Assembly: GCF_013820765.1 (NCBI RefSeq)
Contig: NZ_JABJVM010000014.1
Location: forward strand, 1 to 64,000
Direction: 5' to 3'
Origin: Paenilisteria rustica
Lineage (GTDB): Bacteria > Bacillota > Bacilli > Lactobacillales > Listeriaceae
Length of the DNA stretch: 64,000 nt
The position numbers and the translations under genes are program-made. Under the pieces are notes generated by a model. The model was not told where the DNA came from. It made no database searches and saw nothing but the letters and a program-made list of their open reading frames with translations. This document shows positions 54,718 to 63,410 of this stretch, one piece after another (within the stretch, counting starts at the first letter, position 1; the number at the start of each line of letters is the position of its first letter).

Positions 54718-55410
54718 TTATTTTATAGCTTCCTGTAAGGCCTTAATTTTAGCGGCATCAAGCCCTTTACTAAAATCGCCATCCAGCCGCGCGCCACCAC
54801 CAACATGGTATTGCGTATTATGAAGTTTCTCGTGCAACAAGCCAATATTATCAGCCGTCACTCCACTCCCGACCAAAATTTCAAACGAAGTCATGTCCGC
54901 CTGGCTATCCGCGACCCATTTTTGCAACCGATCGATCGTGTCCGTCGCCTTCACACCGCCACCTGACGTCAAAACTTGCGTGATATTATTGCCATACTCG
55001 CGAAGTACCGCGTAGGCTTGGTCAATATCGCGCGCATCCTCAATCGCCCGATGGAACGTCAAATCCAGATCACCCTTCCAATCGATTACGTTTTCCAATA
55101 AATCACGATCAATTTCGCCAGATTTCGTAAGCGCTCCGAAAACAATACCAGCAGCACCAAGCTCCGAGGCCATCATAATATCCTCCTGCATAATCGCGAT
55201 ATCATAATCATCATAACAAAACGAATGGCTATGCGGCCGAATCATAATCATCGCCGGAACCCTAATATTCTCCGTAATTTGCTTCACAACACCATAACTC
55301 GGCGTCAAACCACCCTCACTAATCGCCGAAACAACCTCCAACCGGTCCACGCCAAAATGCTCCGCCTGCGATGCCTCCCGAATATTCTCCACAATAACCT
55401 CTAGTACCAC
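54718..55410 (-). CDS. cutC: CutC family protein
   Basis: 230 residues, TIM-barrel. LEVIVENIREASQAEHFGVDRLEVVSAI, MIRPHSHSFCY and ALTKSGEIDRDLLENVI with TSGGG are CutC features. Named for copper homeostasis; biochemical role uncertain. The GTG start has AAGGAG nine bases upstream. Confidence 0.93.
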   Translation of the reverse strand: MVLEVIVENIREASQAEHFGVDRLEVVSAISEGGLTPSYGVVKQITENIRVPAMIMIRPHSHSFCYDDYDIAIMQEDIMMASELGAAGIVFGALTKSGEIDRDLLENVIDWKGDLDLTFHRAIEDARDIDQAYAVLREYGNNITQVLTSGGGVKATDTIDRLQKWVADSQADMTSFEILVGSGVTADNIGLLHEKLHNTQYHVGGGARLDGDFSKGLDAAKIKALQEAIK

Positions 55411-55530
55411 GCCACTTCACTCCTTTATTCTATTCATTTATGTAGTTATCTATATTTTAGCTTAAATATCTCTCAAAAGAAACGAAAAGCATCATCCCGC
55501 AAAAATTACGAAACAATGCCTCTCTCCTAG

Positions 55531-56022
55531 TTATTTTGTTTTCGATTCAAATACAACCGTCTCGCCCGCAACAACATCTGTTACATTTGACCAGTCGAAA
55601 TCAAATTTATTTTCCATGCTATTCGTCACAACAACAGGAATCACCGTACTGCTCGCATTCTTCTCGATAAAATCAAGATCAGCTTCCACAATTGGTTGTC
55701 CAGCCTTCACTTTATCGCCAAGAGATACCAAAACATTGAATCCCTCGCCTTTAAGCGCCACTGTTTCCAAACCAATATGAACCAGAATTTCTTGACCAAG
55801 TTCTGAACGAATTCCAAAAGCATGTTTTGTATCTGCCACTTGGATGATTTCACCCGATACAGGCGCTACAATCGTTCCATTCGAAGGTTTTACCGCAATT
55901 CCTTCCCCCATCATCTTTTGGTTAAAAACTGGATCTGGAACATCTTCTAATTTCACAAATTGGCCTGTTGCAGGTGCTACAACGGCTTCCTCTTTATCTT
56001 TTTTAAACATTTTTTTAAACAT
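55531..56022 (-). CDS. crr: PTS glucose-type EIIA component
   Basis: 163 residues. EIIA(Glc) fold: GTIVAPVSGEIIQVADTKHAFGIRSELGQEILVHIGLETVALKG, with the phospho-accepting His in LVHIGLET and the helper His in KHAFG. A stand-alone EIIA that would serve EIIBC permeases encoded elsewhere. RBS TAGGAGGAAT. Confidence 0.93.
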   Translation of the reverse strand: MFKKMFKKDKEEAVVAPATGQFVKLEDVPDPVFNQKMMGEGIAVKPSNGTIVAPVSGEIIQVADTKHAFGIRSELGQEILVHIGLETVALKGEGFNVLVSLGDKVKAGQPIVEADLDFIEKNASSTVIPVVVTNSMENKFDFDWSNVTDVVAGETVVFESKTK

Positions 56023-56452
56023 CTGCTATTCCTCCTAAAAAAATAAGTCATACCTATTGTAACCTAGATTTTCAAGAAGGTATAGGGAAACCAACTTTAT
56101 TCTATAAGTATAATCGTATTAAGTACATAATTTCATCGTTCAAATATAAATCAACATTCACAAAATGGACACTTTTTTCTTTTAAAATGCGGAAATCCTG
56201 TGTTTTTTCTACATGAAAAGCATGGTATTCTTTATGGGTAAGGTATGCGAGACATAAACATTAGTCAATCTAAACGCATCACTTACAGCATAGTTAACAC
56301 AGAATGGAATGGCATATTTTAGAGGAAGGAAATTTCGTGACAATATTTTTTCGCTATTTTATTTTTGAAAATTAAGAACATTAAACTATTTTTAGGTTAA
56401 GTAAAAAAACAAACACCATATTGGGTGTACAAACTTGGAGGAATTAAAAAAC
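56023..56452 (+). promoter_or_regulatory. Long upstream region of surface paralogue 2, duplicated before paralogue 3
   Basis: 56076-56452 is a diverged copy of 59798-60168. Shared elements are GAAGGTATAGGGAAACCAAC at the left edge, GGAAATCCTGTGTTTTTT (56191), a promoter-like TGGTATTCT (extended -10 at 56223-56231; GTTTTT 15 bases upstream also allows a sigma-B reading), a leader of about 220 bases, and a small hairpin ACACC/GGGTGT just before TTGGAGGAATT. The long conserved leader suggests post-transcriptional control. Confidence 0.55.
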
Positions 56453-59440
56453 ATGAATAAGAATATTAAAAAAGTAGCAACTGTCATTTTAGCAACAAAC
56501 GTATTGGCAAGCACAATCATCTCAACATTACCGGTAGGAACACAAGCTGCAACGGTTGCACCGACATCGATTACAGAAGTAAGAGAAGCCGTTGCAGGGC
56601 TTTTTAATAAAGTTTCTTTCCCAGACAATACATCATATGAATACCTCAAAGAATCAACAACACAAGCCATGATTAATGAAGCACGAACTAAATTAAACAA
56701 TTGTTCAGATATCACTCCTACAGAAAAAAATTCACTTAACAACAGAATTAACTTGGTAGAACAGCAGTTAGCAGTTTCTATGAATTTCACTTTGGACAAA
56801 AATTTTGATGTTACTAAGGATAATATAACCCATATATATAATTTACCAAGCAACAATCTTTTACCCGCTAATTTTTACCTAAGATCACGTTTGTATTTCT
56901 TCGATGCTAACCACAATAATATAGGTTTGATGAGTACAACCTCTTTGATCTCCGATGGCGTTTCTGCTCCTTTTAGACCTGACATACTACCAAACGCTAA
57001 AGATGTTAAATATATCCAATATTCCTATAGTGTTTACAGTGGTACTTTCAATTGTCAACTATCTAACTTTACGAAAGAGATATCAGTAGACGCGGCTAAT
57101 GCTGTTGATTCTTTATTTATTGACGGAGACTCTTCCAAAGGTATTAGAGAAGATTTATCCCAAGCCGATATTGATAAAGCTCAAACAGTAATCAATACAA
57201 TTACAGATGCTACACAAAAAGAAGACCTTCAAACAGAACTAGACAAAGCACAAACAGAGCTAAATGAAAAAAATAGTAATGTTATTAATGATGAAGCGAA
57301 AGCAGCCATTGACGCGTTATTCATTGACAACAACCCAGCAAATCATATCAAACCAACAACAGATCAAGTCGCAATTGACGCTGCGAAAGCAAAAGTAGAT
57401 AAAGTCACAGATCTAGCCGTGAAAGCAGATCTTAACGCTGAAATCGCGAAAGCACAAGCAGAACTAGATGCAGCAAACACAGAAAAAGCACGTGAAGCCG
57501 CGGCAACTGTAGCGGTCAACGATCTTTTCATCAATGATAACTCAGCGAACCACATCAAGCCAACAACAGATCAAGCCAAAGTTGTTGCGGCGCAAGCGAA
57601 AGTCAACACAGTGACAGATCCAACGAAACGCGCAGAACTGCAAGTGTTGGTAGATAAGGCGCAAAACGAACTTAATACGAAAAAAGCCGTAGACGATGCA
57701 ACAGCAAGTGTAAACGCACTGTTCGCGGATGCACCAACGAATTCCGTCTTGAAAGATAGTACAACCCAAGCGATGATTGACGCAGCGAAAGCCAAAGTCG
57801 ATGCATTGCCAGCCACAACACCAGAAAAAACAGGTTTAGTTACCGATGTAGCTAAAGCCAATACGCAATTCAATCGAATCGCACCAACAACAATTGGTGG
57901 TCTAACAACAGATAGCACAAATGTATCTGGAAACGGCGAACCAAACAGCACGATTGTCATCCAAAATGGTGCGACAACTATCGCTTCTGGTAAAGTCGGC
58001 AGTGACGGTAACTATAACTTCACGATTTCGAAACAACCAGCACTAGCAACAATTACCGCAACGGTAACAAAAGCATCGAATGGTAAAACAGCTAGCGCAA
58101 GCACAATCGTCGTTGCCATCGCCAAAGATTACAAACTAACAGCCAAAGATTACAAAACCGGTGATACATCATTGACAGGAACTTATGGTGCCAATATCGC
58201 GAAAGTTCGTCTGTTTGTGAATGGCACACTGATTGTTCAAGGTACAACAAGCAACGGGAACTACACATTTGCGAATATCGCTAAATTCATCACAAAACCA
58301 ACCGATAAAGTCGAAGTGGTTGGCGTCGATAGTGGATACGTAGAACGCGCACGAGTGACCGTAAAAGTAACCGGAGATCCCGTCTATGATTACAACCTAA
58401 CTGCCAATGATTATACTCTCGGTGGCACAACTATCACTGGGAAATACGGCAAGGACGTATCCAAAGTCCGCCTTTGGGTAAACGATACAGTTGTTGGCCA
58501 AGCGACGACGAATGCAGATGGTACGTATAGCATCATAAATGTCCCTTCTTGGGTGAAATTAAGCACAGATAAAGTAGAAGTCGTTGGTGTCAATGCCGCG
58601 TACAAAGAAGTAGCACGCAAAACAGTCGTAACTAAAGGTGCCTCCATTCTTGATACAAGTCTAACACCTAAAACCTACACTAAAGGCGATGCAAACCTAA
58701 CTGGAACTTTCGGAAAAGATATCAGCAAAGTCCGTCTATGGGTGAATGGCACCTTAGTGAAGCAAGCGACAACCAATGGTAGTATGTTCACCGTGAGCGA
58801 TATCGCAAGCTTCATCACAAGCAAAGACGATAAAGTAGAGGTAGTTGGTGTCAATGCTCAATACAATGAGGTCAATCGCGTCACTGTTCCAACGACAGGG
58901 TTTAGCACATTGGATAACGCCTTAACAGCACCATCCGTATACCTGTTAAACAGCAACACAAGCAATATCATAGGTACGTATGGCTCTAATGTAGCAAAAG
59001 TCCGCTTGTTTGTGAATGGCGTAGTAGTCAAACAAGCCGTAACAACAGCTGGTAACTACAGCTTAAATGGCATTGCCGATTTTATTAAGCAAACAACAGA
59101 CGTTGTAGAGGTAGTCGCAGTTGATTCCCAATACAAAGAAGTAAATCGCAAGACGATTAGCGTACAGAACAATCCAGTCATCAAAGATTACAATTTAACA
59201 ATGGATAAAGCGTCGTACCTCATTGGTGATAAAACAATCACAGGAAGCTACGGCAAAGATATCTCTTTCGTGAGACTAGCCATTGATGGAGTCAATGTAA
59301 AAACAGCATCTCTCAATAACGGCATCTTTACACTAAACGGAGTAGACGGATCCGTAAAAGATGGTACACATTTAGTAGAAATTGTAGCAAGTGACGCAGG
59401 TTATAAAGAAGTCAAACGCATCACAGTCACAGTAAAATAA
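56453..59440 (+). CDS. Secreted modular repeat protein, paralogue 2
   Basis: 995 residues, exported (signal peptide cleaved near TQAA). The N-terminal region (Cry1Ac-D-VI-like hairpin plus a beta domain, FNCQLSNFTKE) is nearly the same as in paralogue 3. Four helical-hairpin repeats, one Big_6-like repeat and five Big_15-like domains follow; from the third hairpin on it is nearly the same as the giant protein at 189-5378. So it looks like a chimera of the two. No cell-wall sorting signal. Start at the ATG at 56453 after GGAGG. Confidence 0.9.
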   Translation: MNKNIKKVATVILATNVLASTIISTLPVGTQAATVAPTSITEVREAVAGLFNKVSFPDNTSYEYLKESTTQAMINEARTKLNNCSDITPTEKNSLNNRINLVEQQLAVSMNFTLDKNFDVTKDNITHIYNLPSNNLLPANFYLRSRLYFFDANHNNIGLMSTTSLISDGVSAPFRPDILPNAKDVKYIQYSYSVYSGTFNCQLSNFTKEISVDAANAVDSLFIDGDSSKGIREDLSQADIDKAQTVINTITDATQKEDLQTELDKAQTELNEKNSNVINDEAKAAIDALFIDNNPANHIKPTTDQVAIDAAKAKVDKVTDLAVKADLNAEIAKAQAELDAANTEKAREAAATVAVNDLFINDNSANHIKPTTDQAKVVAAQAKVNTVTDPTKRAELQVLVDKAQNELNTKKAVDDATASVNALFADAPTNSVLKDSTTQAMIDAAKAKVDALPATTPEKTGLVTDVAKANTQFNRIAPTTIGGLTTDSTNVSGNGEPNSTIVIQNGATTIASGKVGSDGNYNFTISKQPALATITATVTKASNGKTASASTIVVAIAKDYKLTAKDYKTGDTSLTGTYGANIAKVRLFVNGTLIVQGTTSNGNYTFANIAKFITKPTDKVEVVGVDSGYVERARVTVKVTGDPVYDYNLTANDYTLGGTTITGKYGKDVSKVRLWVNDTVVGQATTNADGTYSIINVPSWVKLSTDKVEVVGVNAAYKEVARKTVVTKGASILDTSLTPKTYTKGDANLTGTFGKDISKVRLWVNGTLVKQATTNGSMFTVSDIASFITSKDDKVEVVGVNAQYNEVNRVTVPTTGFSTLDNALTAPSVYLLNSNTSNIIGTYGSNVAKVRLFVNGVVVKQAVTTAGNYSLNGIADFIKQTTDVVEVVAVDSQYKEVNRKTISVQNNPVIKDYNLTMDKASYLIGDKTITGSYGKDISFVRLAIDGVNVKTASLNNGIFTLNGVDGSVKDGTHLVEIVASDAGYKEVKRITVTVK

Positions 59441-59460
59441 GCCACATTTAATTAGACATG

Positions 59461-59497
59461 AAAAAGCGCCTTTTCCATTCGTGGATGGCGTTTTTTT
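59461..59497 (+). terminator. Terminator of paralogue 2
   Basis: CGCC...GGCG hairpin flanked by AAAAA and TTTTTTT, 21 bases after the stop. Confidence 0.75.
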
Positions 59498-59797
59498 AAG
59501 TACATACCGAGGTGTTAAAATTAGTGAGATAGAAGTAATGCATGCGGTAGAATATGTGCCATTATAAATACATCAAAAGAACAACAAAATAAGCAAATAT
59601 TCTAACCATGTTGTTATCAAACAAGCCGATCTAAACGGAGGCTGCTGAAAAACTAAGCATTTTTTGCATAAATCAGAGCGAAGCCAAATAAATAAGGTTT
59701 CTATCCAATAATTCGGATAGAAACCTTATTTATTTTCATCTATTAATGTTACTTTACACACAACATAACTTTCTGGATGATTTTTTTGTAGGTAGTC
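59498..59797. pseudogene. Recombination scar with debris of a lost paralogue and of the M20 gene
   Basis: No intact gene. 59610-59637 matches 62260-62287 (inside the last Big_15 domain of paralogue 3) at 26 of 28 bases. 59747-59797 matches 63576-63626 (inside the M20 deacetylase gene, same orientation) at about 46 of 51 bases and stops exactly where the duplicated promoter block begins (59798). A strong bidirectional hairpin (59686-59735) lies between them. Confidence 0.75.
59686..59735. terminator. Strong bidirectional hairpin in the scar
   Basis: AAATAAATAAGGTTTCTATCC pairs perfectly with GGATAGAAACCTTATTTATTT across an 8-base loop. Confidence 0.7.
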
Positions 59798-60168
59798 GAA
59801 GGTATAGGGAAACCAACTTTATTCTATAAGTATAGTCATAATAACAACATAACTTCATCGTTTGAATATAAATGAACATTCACAAAGTGTACACTTCTTT
59901 CTTTCAAAATGCGGAAATCCTGTGTTTTTTATACCTGTAAAGCATGGTATTCTTTATGAGTAAGGTATGCGAGACACAAAATTAGCCAACCTAAACGTAT
60001 CACTTTACCGCACAACTAAAACAAAATGGGAATAACATATTTTAGAGAAAGGAAATTTATTGACCAGATTTTGCTCTATCATATTTTTTCAACATTATGA
60101 ATATTGAATGTATTTTTCAAAAAAACAAACACCTTATTGGGTGTACAAACTTGGAGGAATTAAAAAAC
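59798..60168 (+). promoter_or_regulatory. Upstream region of surface paralogue 3 (copy of 56076-56452)
   Basis: Same elements as before paralogue 2: GGAAATCCTGTGTTTTTT (59913), TGGTATTCT (59945-59953), a leader of about 210 bases, ACACC/GGGTGT hairpin and TTGGAGGAATT before the ATG. Confidence 0.55.
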
Positions 60169-62415
60169 ATGAATAAGAATATTAAAAAAGTAGCAGCAGT
60201 GATTTTAGCAACAAACGTATTGGCAAGCACAGTGATTACGACATTACCGATAGGAACACAAGCTGAAACAGTTGCACCAACGTCGATTACAGAAGTACGA
60301 GAAGCAGTTGCAGGGCTCTTTAACAAAGTTTCTTTCACAGGTACATCATATGAATACCTTAAAGAATCAACGACACAAGCCATGATTGATGAAGCGCGAA
60401 CTAAATTAAACAATTGCTCAGACATCACTACTACAGAGAAAAATTCACTTAACAACAGAATTAACCGGGTAGAACAGCAGTTCGCAGTTTCTATGAATTT
60501 TACTTGGGACAAAAATTTTGATGTTACTAAGGATTATATAACCCATATGTATAATTTACCAAGCAACAATCTTTTACCCGCTAATTTTTACCTAAGATCA
60601 CGTTTGTATTTCTTCGATGCTAACCACAAATTTATAGGTTTGATGGATACACCCTCTTTGATCTCCGATGGCGTTTCTGCTCCTTTTAGGGCTAACATAC
60701 TACCAGATGCTAAAGATGTTAAGTATATCCAATATTCCTATAGTGTTTACAGTGGTACTTTCAATTGTCAACTATCTAACTTTACGAAAGAGATATCGGT
60801 AGACGCGACCAATGCTGTTGACTCCTTATTTACAGACGGCGACTCTTCCAAAGGTATTAGAGAAGATTTATCCCAAGCCGATATTGATAAAGCTCAAACA
60901 GTAATCAATACAATTACAGATGCCACACAAAAAGCAGACCTGCAAGCAGAACTAGACAAAGCGCAAAATGAGCTAAATGAAAAAGATGGTACTGGAATTA
61001 GTGAAAAAAATGCCGAAGCTTCTGTAGACTCACTATTTATCAATGGAGATACATCTAAAGGTATTAAAGCCGATCTTTCCCAAACTGATATCGATGCAGC
61101 TAAAGCGAAAGTCGATGCTCTTCCAGATTCAGCTAAGAAAACCGATCTTCAAGCGGATATTAATAAAGCACAAACTGAGCTAAACGCTGGAAATCCATTA
61201 ACACAAGCAACTGATAGTGTTAATGCGCTATTCGCAGACGCACCAACAAATAGTAAGCTTAAAAACGATACTACGCAAGCCATGATCGATGCTGCAAAAG
61301 TAAAAGTAGACGCTCTATCACGCACACTTCCTGAACGCGCTGATTTAAATGCAGATCTTCAAAAAGCACAAGATTTTTTCAACGTCATCGCACCAACTAC
61401 AATCGCGGCACTATCAACAGATTCCATCAAAGTAACAGGTACAGGTGAACCTAACGCCCCTGTTACTATCAAAAATGGCACAGCTACAATCGGTAGTGGC
61501 ACAGTGAAAGCGGACGGTACTTTTGAAATCAGCATTGCGAAACAAGCAGCTAACGCAACCATCACAGCCACTGTCACAAAAGCAAGCAACAATAAAACGG
61601 CCACTGCTTCGACAAAAGTAACACAAAATATCGATTATTCGCTAACTACTAACGCATTCAAAATGGGCGATACGACGTTGACAGGTACAGTTGGTAAAGA
61701 TGTTTCTAAAGTTCGCCTTTGGATTAACGGTGCTGTAGCCGTCCAAGGTGTGGTAAAGGCTGATGGCACATACTCATTCCCAACAGCTGGCAGTTTCATC
61801 AAACTAATCGGTGATAAAGTAGAAGTCGTTGCCGTAGATAGCAAATATGCCGAAGTCAATCGTAAAACTGTCACTGTAACAGGAACATCCACATTCGACA
61901 ACGCCCTAACAGTGAACAAATTCAACACAGGTGACACGAAAATCGCAGGTACATTTGGTAAAGATATCGCTAAAATTCGCCTTTGGGTTAATGACAAAGT
62001 AGTAACTCAAGCCACAACAAACGCAAACGGCACATTCGAATTTGCAAATGCAGATCGCTTCATTACGAGCCCACTTGATAAAGTAGAAGTCGTTGCTGTT
62101 GATTCACAATACAAAGAATTGAATCGTAAAACCGTTAGCCTTCCTGGTTCAGATTCGTATGACAACACGTTCTCCGTAGATAACTATTTCATCGGTCAGA
62201 ATACGCTAGGTGGTTCATACGGTCAAGGTACTTCGAAAGTTCGCCTTTGGGTCAATGGAGTTGTTGTCAAACAAGCCGACCTAAACGCTGCGGATAAAAC
62301 ATATACACTAAAAGGTATTTTCGGATTAATCAAGAGCAAAACAGATGTAGCAGAAGTCGTTTATGTAGATGCACAATATAAAGAAATTAAACGCGTTGCA
62401 GTAACGATCAAATAG
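60169..62415 (+). CDS. Secreted modular repeat protein, paralogue 3
   Basis: 748 residues, exported. Same signal peptide and N-terminal region as paralogue 2, then three helical-hairpin repeats (Cry1Ac-D-VI type), one Big_6-like repeat and three Big_15-like domains whose sequences are more diverged from the other two proteins. Likely the ancestral short form in this locus. No LPXTG. Start at the ATG at 60169 after GGAGG; an upstream in-frame ATG (60097) lies in the duplicated leader and has no site. Confidence 0.9.
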   Translation: MNKNIKKVAAVILATNVLASTVITTLPIGTQAETVAPTSITEVREAVAGLFNKVSFTGTSYEYLKESTTQAMIDEARTKLNNCSDITTTEKNSLNNRINRVEQQFAVSMNFTWDKNFDVTKDYITHMYNLPSNNLLPANFYLRSRLYFFDANHKFIGLMDTPSLISDGVSAPFRANILPDAKDVKYIQYSYSVYSGTFNCQLSNFTKEISVDATNAVDSLFTDGDSSKGIREDLSQADIDKAQTVINTITDATQKADLQAELDKAQNELNEKDGTGISEKNAEASVDSLFINGDTSKGIKADLSQTDIDAAKAKVDALPDSAKKTDLQADINKAQTELNAGNPLTQATDSVNALFADAPTNSKLKNDTTQAMIDAAKVKVDALSRTLPERADLNADLQKAQDFFNVIAPTTIAALSTDSIKVTGTGEPNAPVTIKNGTATIGSGTVKADGTFEISIAKQAANATITATVTKASNNKTATASTKVTQNIDYSLTTNAFKMGDTTLTGTVGKDVSKVRLWINGAVAVQGVVKADGTYSFPTAGSFIKLIGDKVEVVAVDSKYAEVNRKTVTVTGTSTFDNALTVNKFNTGDTKIAGTFGKDIAKIRLWVNDKVVTQATTNANGTFEFANADRFITSPLDKVEVVAVDSQYKELNRKTVSLPGSDSYDNTFSVDNYFIGQNTLGGSYGQGTSKVRLWVNGVVVKQADLNAADKTYTLKGIFGLIKSKTDVAEVVYVDAQYKEIKRVAVTIK

Positions 62416-62430
62416 ACCTTTTTTCCACCA

Positions 62431-62463
62431 AGTCTCACGATTTCATTTTCGTGGGACTTTTTT
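62431..62463 (+). terminator. Terminator of paralogue 3
   Basis: AGTCTCACGA pairs with TTCGTGGGACT (one G-U), followed by TTTTTT. Confidence 0.85.
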
Positions 62464-62523
62464 ATTTCGTTTCTCTTTGTTAGAATGGTACTAAGTCTTT
62501 ATTTAGTAAAGGAAGTGACCTAC

Positions 62524-63366
62524 TTGGGATTTATAACGCGATGGTTCGAGGGCATTGATTGGGATAAAATTTGGTTAGACTCCGTTTCAAAAATAATAAG
62601 CGTGATAATTTTGATCATCCTATATTTTATTTTCAGTTGGATTGGGCGTAAGTTGATTCGGAGTTTCTTCCGGAAATACCGCTCACAGCAAATGGTTTCA
62701 GAGAGCCGGGCTAAGACGCTAGAAGGTTTAGTCTTGAATGTTTTCGGCTATATTATGTTTTTCACATTTGCCATCCTTATTTTGCAGAATTTCATTAATG
62801 TGACGGCCATTATTGCGAGTGCTGGGGTCGCTAGTTTAGCTATCGCTTTTGGTGCACAAGGGCTCGTGAGTGATGTTGTGACAGGATTCTTTATTCTGTT
62901 GGAACGGCAACTCGATGTTGGTGATAGCATTACGCTTGAGCAAGTGAATGGAAATGTCGAGACGCTTGGTTTACGGACGACGCAGGTTCGTGATTTTGAC
63001 GGGACGCTTCATTTTATTCCTAACCGTCAAATCATGATTGTTAGTAACCATTCGCGAGGAAACATGCGCATTTTAGTGGATATTCGAATTGCACCAACCG
63101 CTGATGCCGAGCAAGCGATGACCATTATTAAACGGGTTTGCGAGCAGGAAAAAGCCATGAATAAAAATATCGTGGATGGCCCGACTGTTCTTGGCGTTCA
63201 GGAAGTGAGCGCGACAAACACCGTCATTCGAGTGATGGGAAAAGCGGTGAACGGGGAACAATTTGAAGTGCAGCGTAATTTGTTGAAGGATATTCGCGAA
63301 GAACTTGTTCGTAATCAGATTGAACTTCCGTTATCATACTTAGCACCTTTGGAACCAGGAAAATAA
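62524..63366 (+). CDS. Small-conductance mechanosensitive channel, MscS family
   Basis: 280 residues, resembling Bacillus YkuT. Three membrane helices ending in the pore helix SAGVASLAIAFGAQGLVSDVVTGFFILLE, then the beta domain (VGDSITLEQVNGNVETLGLRTTQVRDFDG) and C-terminal domain. Opens under membrane tension to release solutes in hypo-osmotic shock. TTG start (62524) behind AAGGAAG. Confidence 0.9.
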   Translation: MGFITRWFEGIDWDKIWLDSVSKIISVIILIILYFIFSWIGRKLIRSFFRKYRSQQMVSESRAKTLEGLVLNVFGYIMFFTFAILILQNFINVTAIIASAGVASLAIAFGAQGLVSDVVTGFFILLERQLDVGDSITLEQVNGNVETLGLRTTQVRDFDGTLHFIPNRQIMIVSNHSRGNMRILVDIRIAPTADAEQAMTIIKRVCEQEKAMNKNIVDGPTVLGVQEVSATNTVIRVMGKAVNGEQFEVQRNLLKDIREELVRNQIELPLSYLAPLEPGK

Positions 63367-63410
63367 GAAAATCCACATCTCGCCTAAATTTTAGGAAAGA
63401 TGTGGATTTT

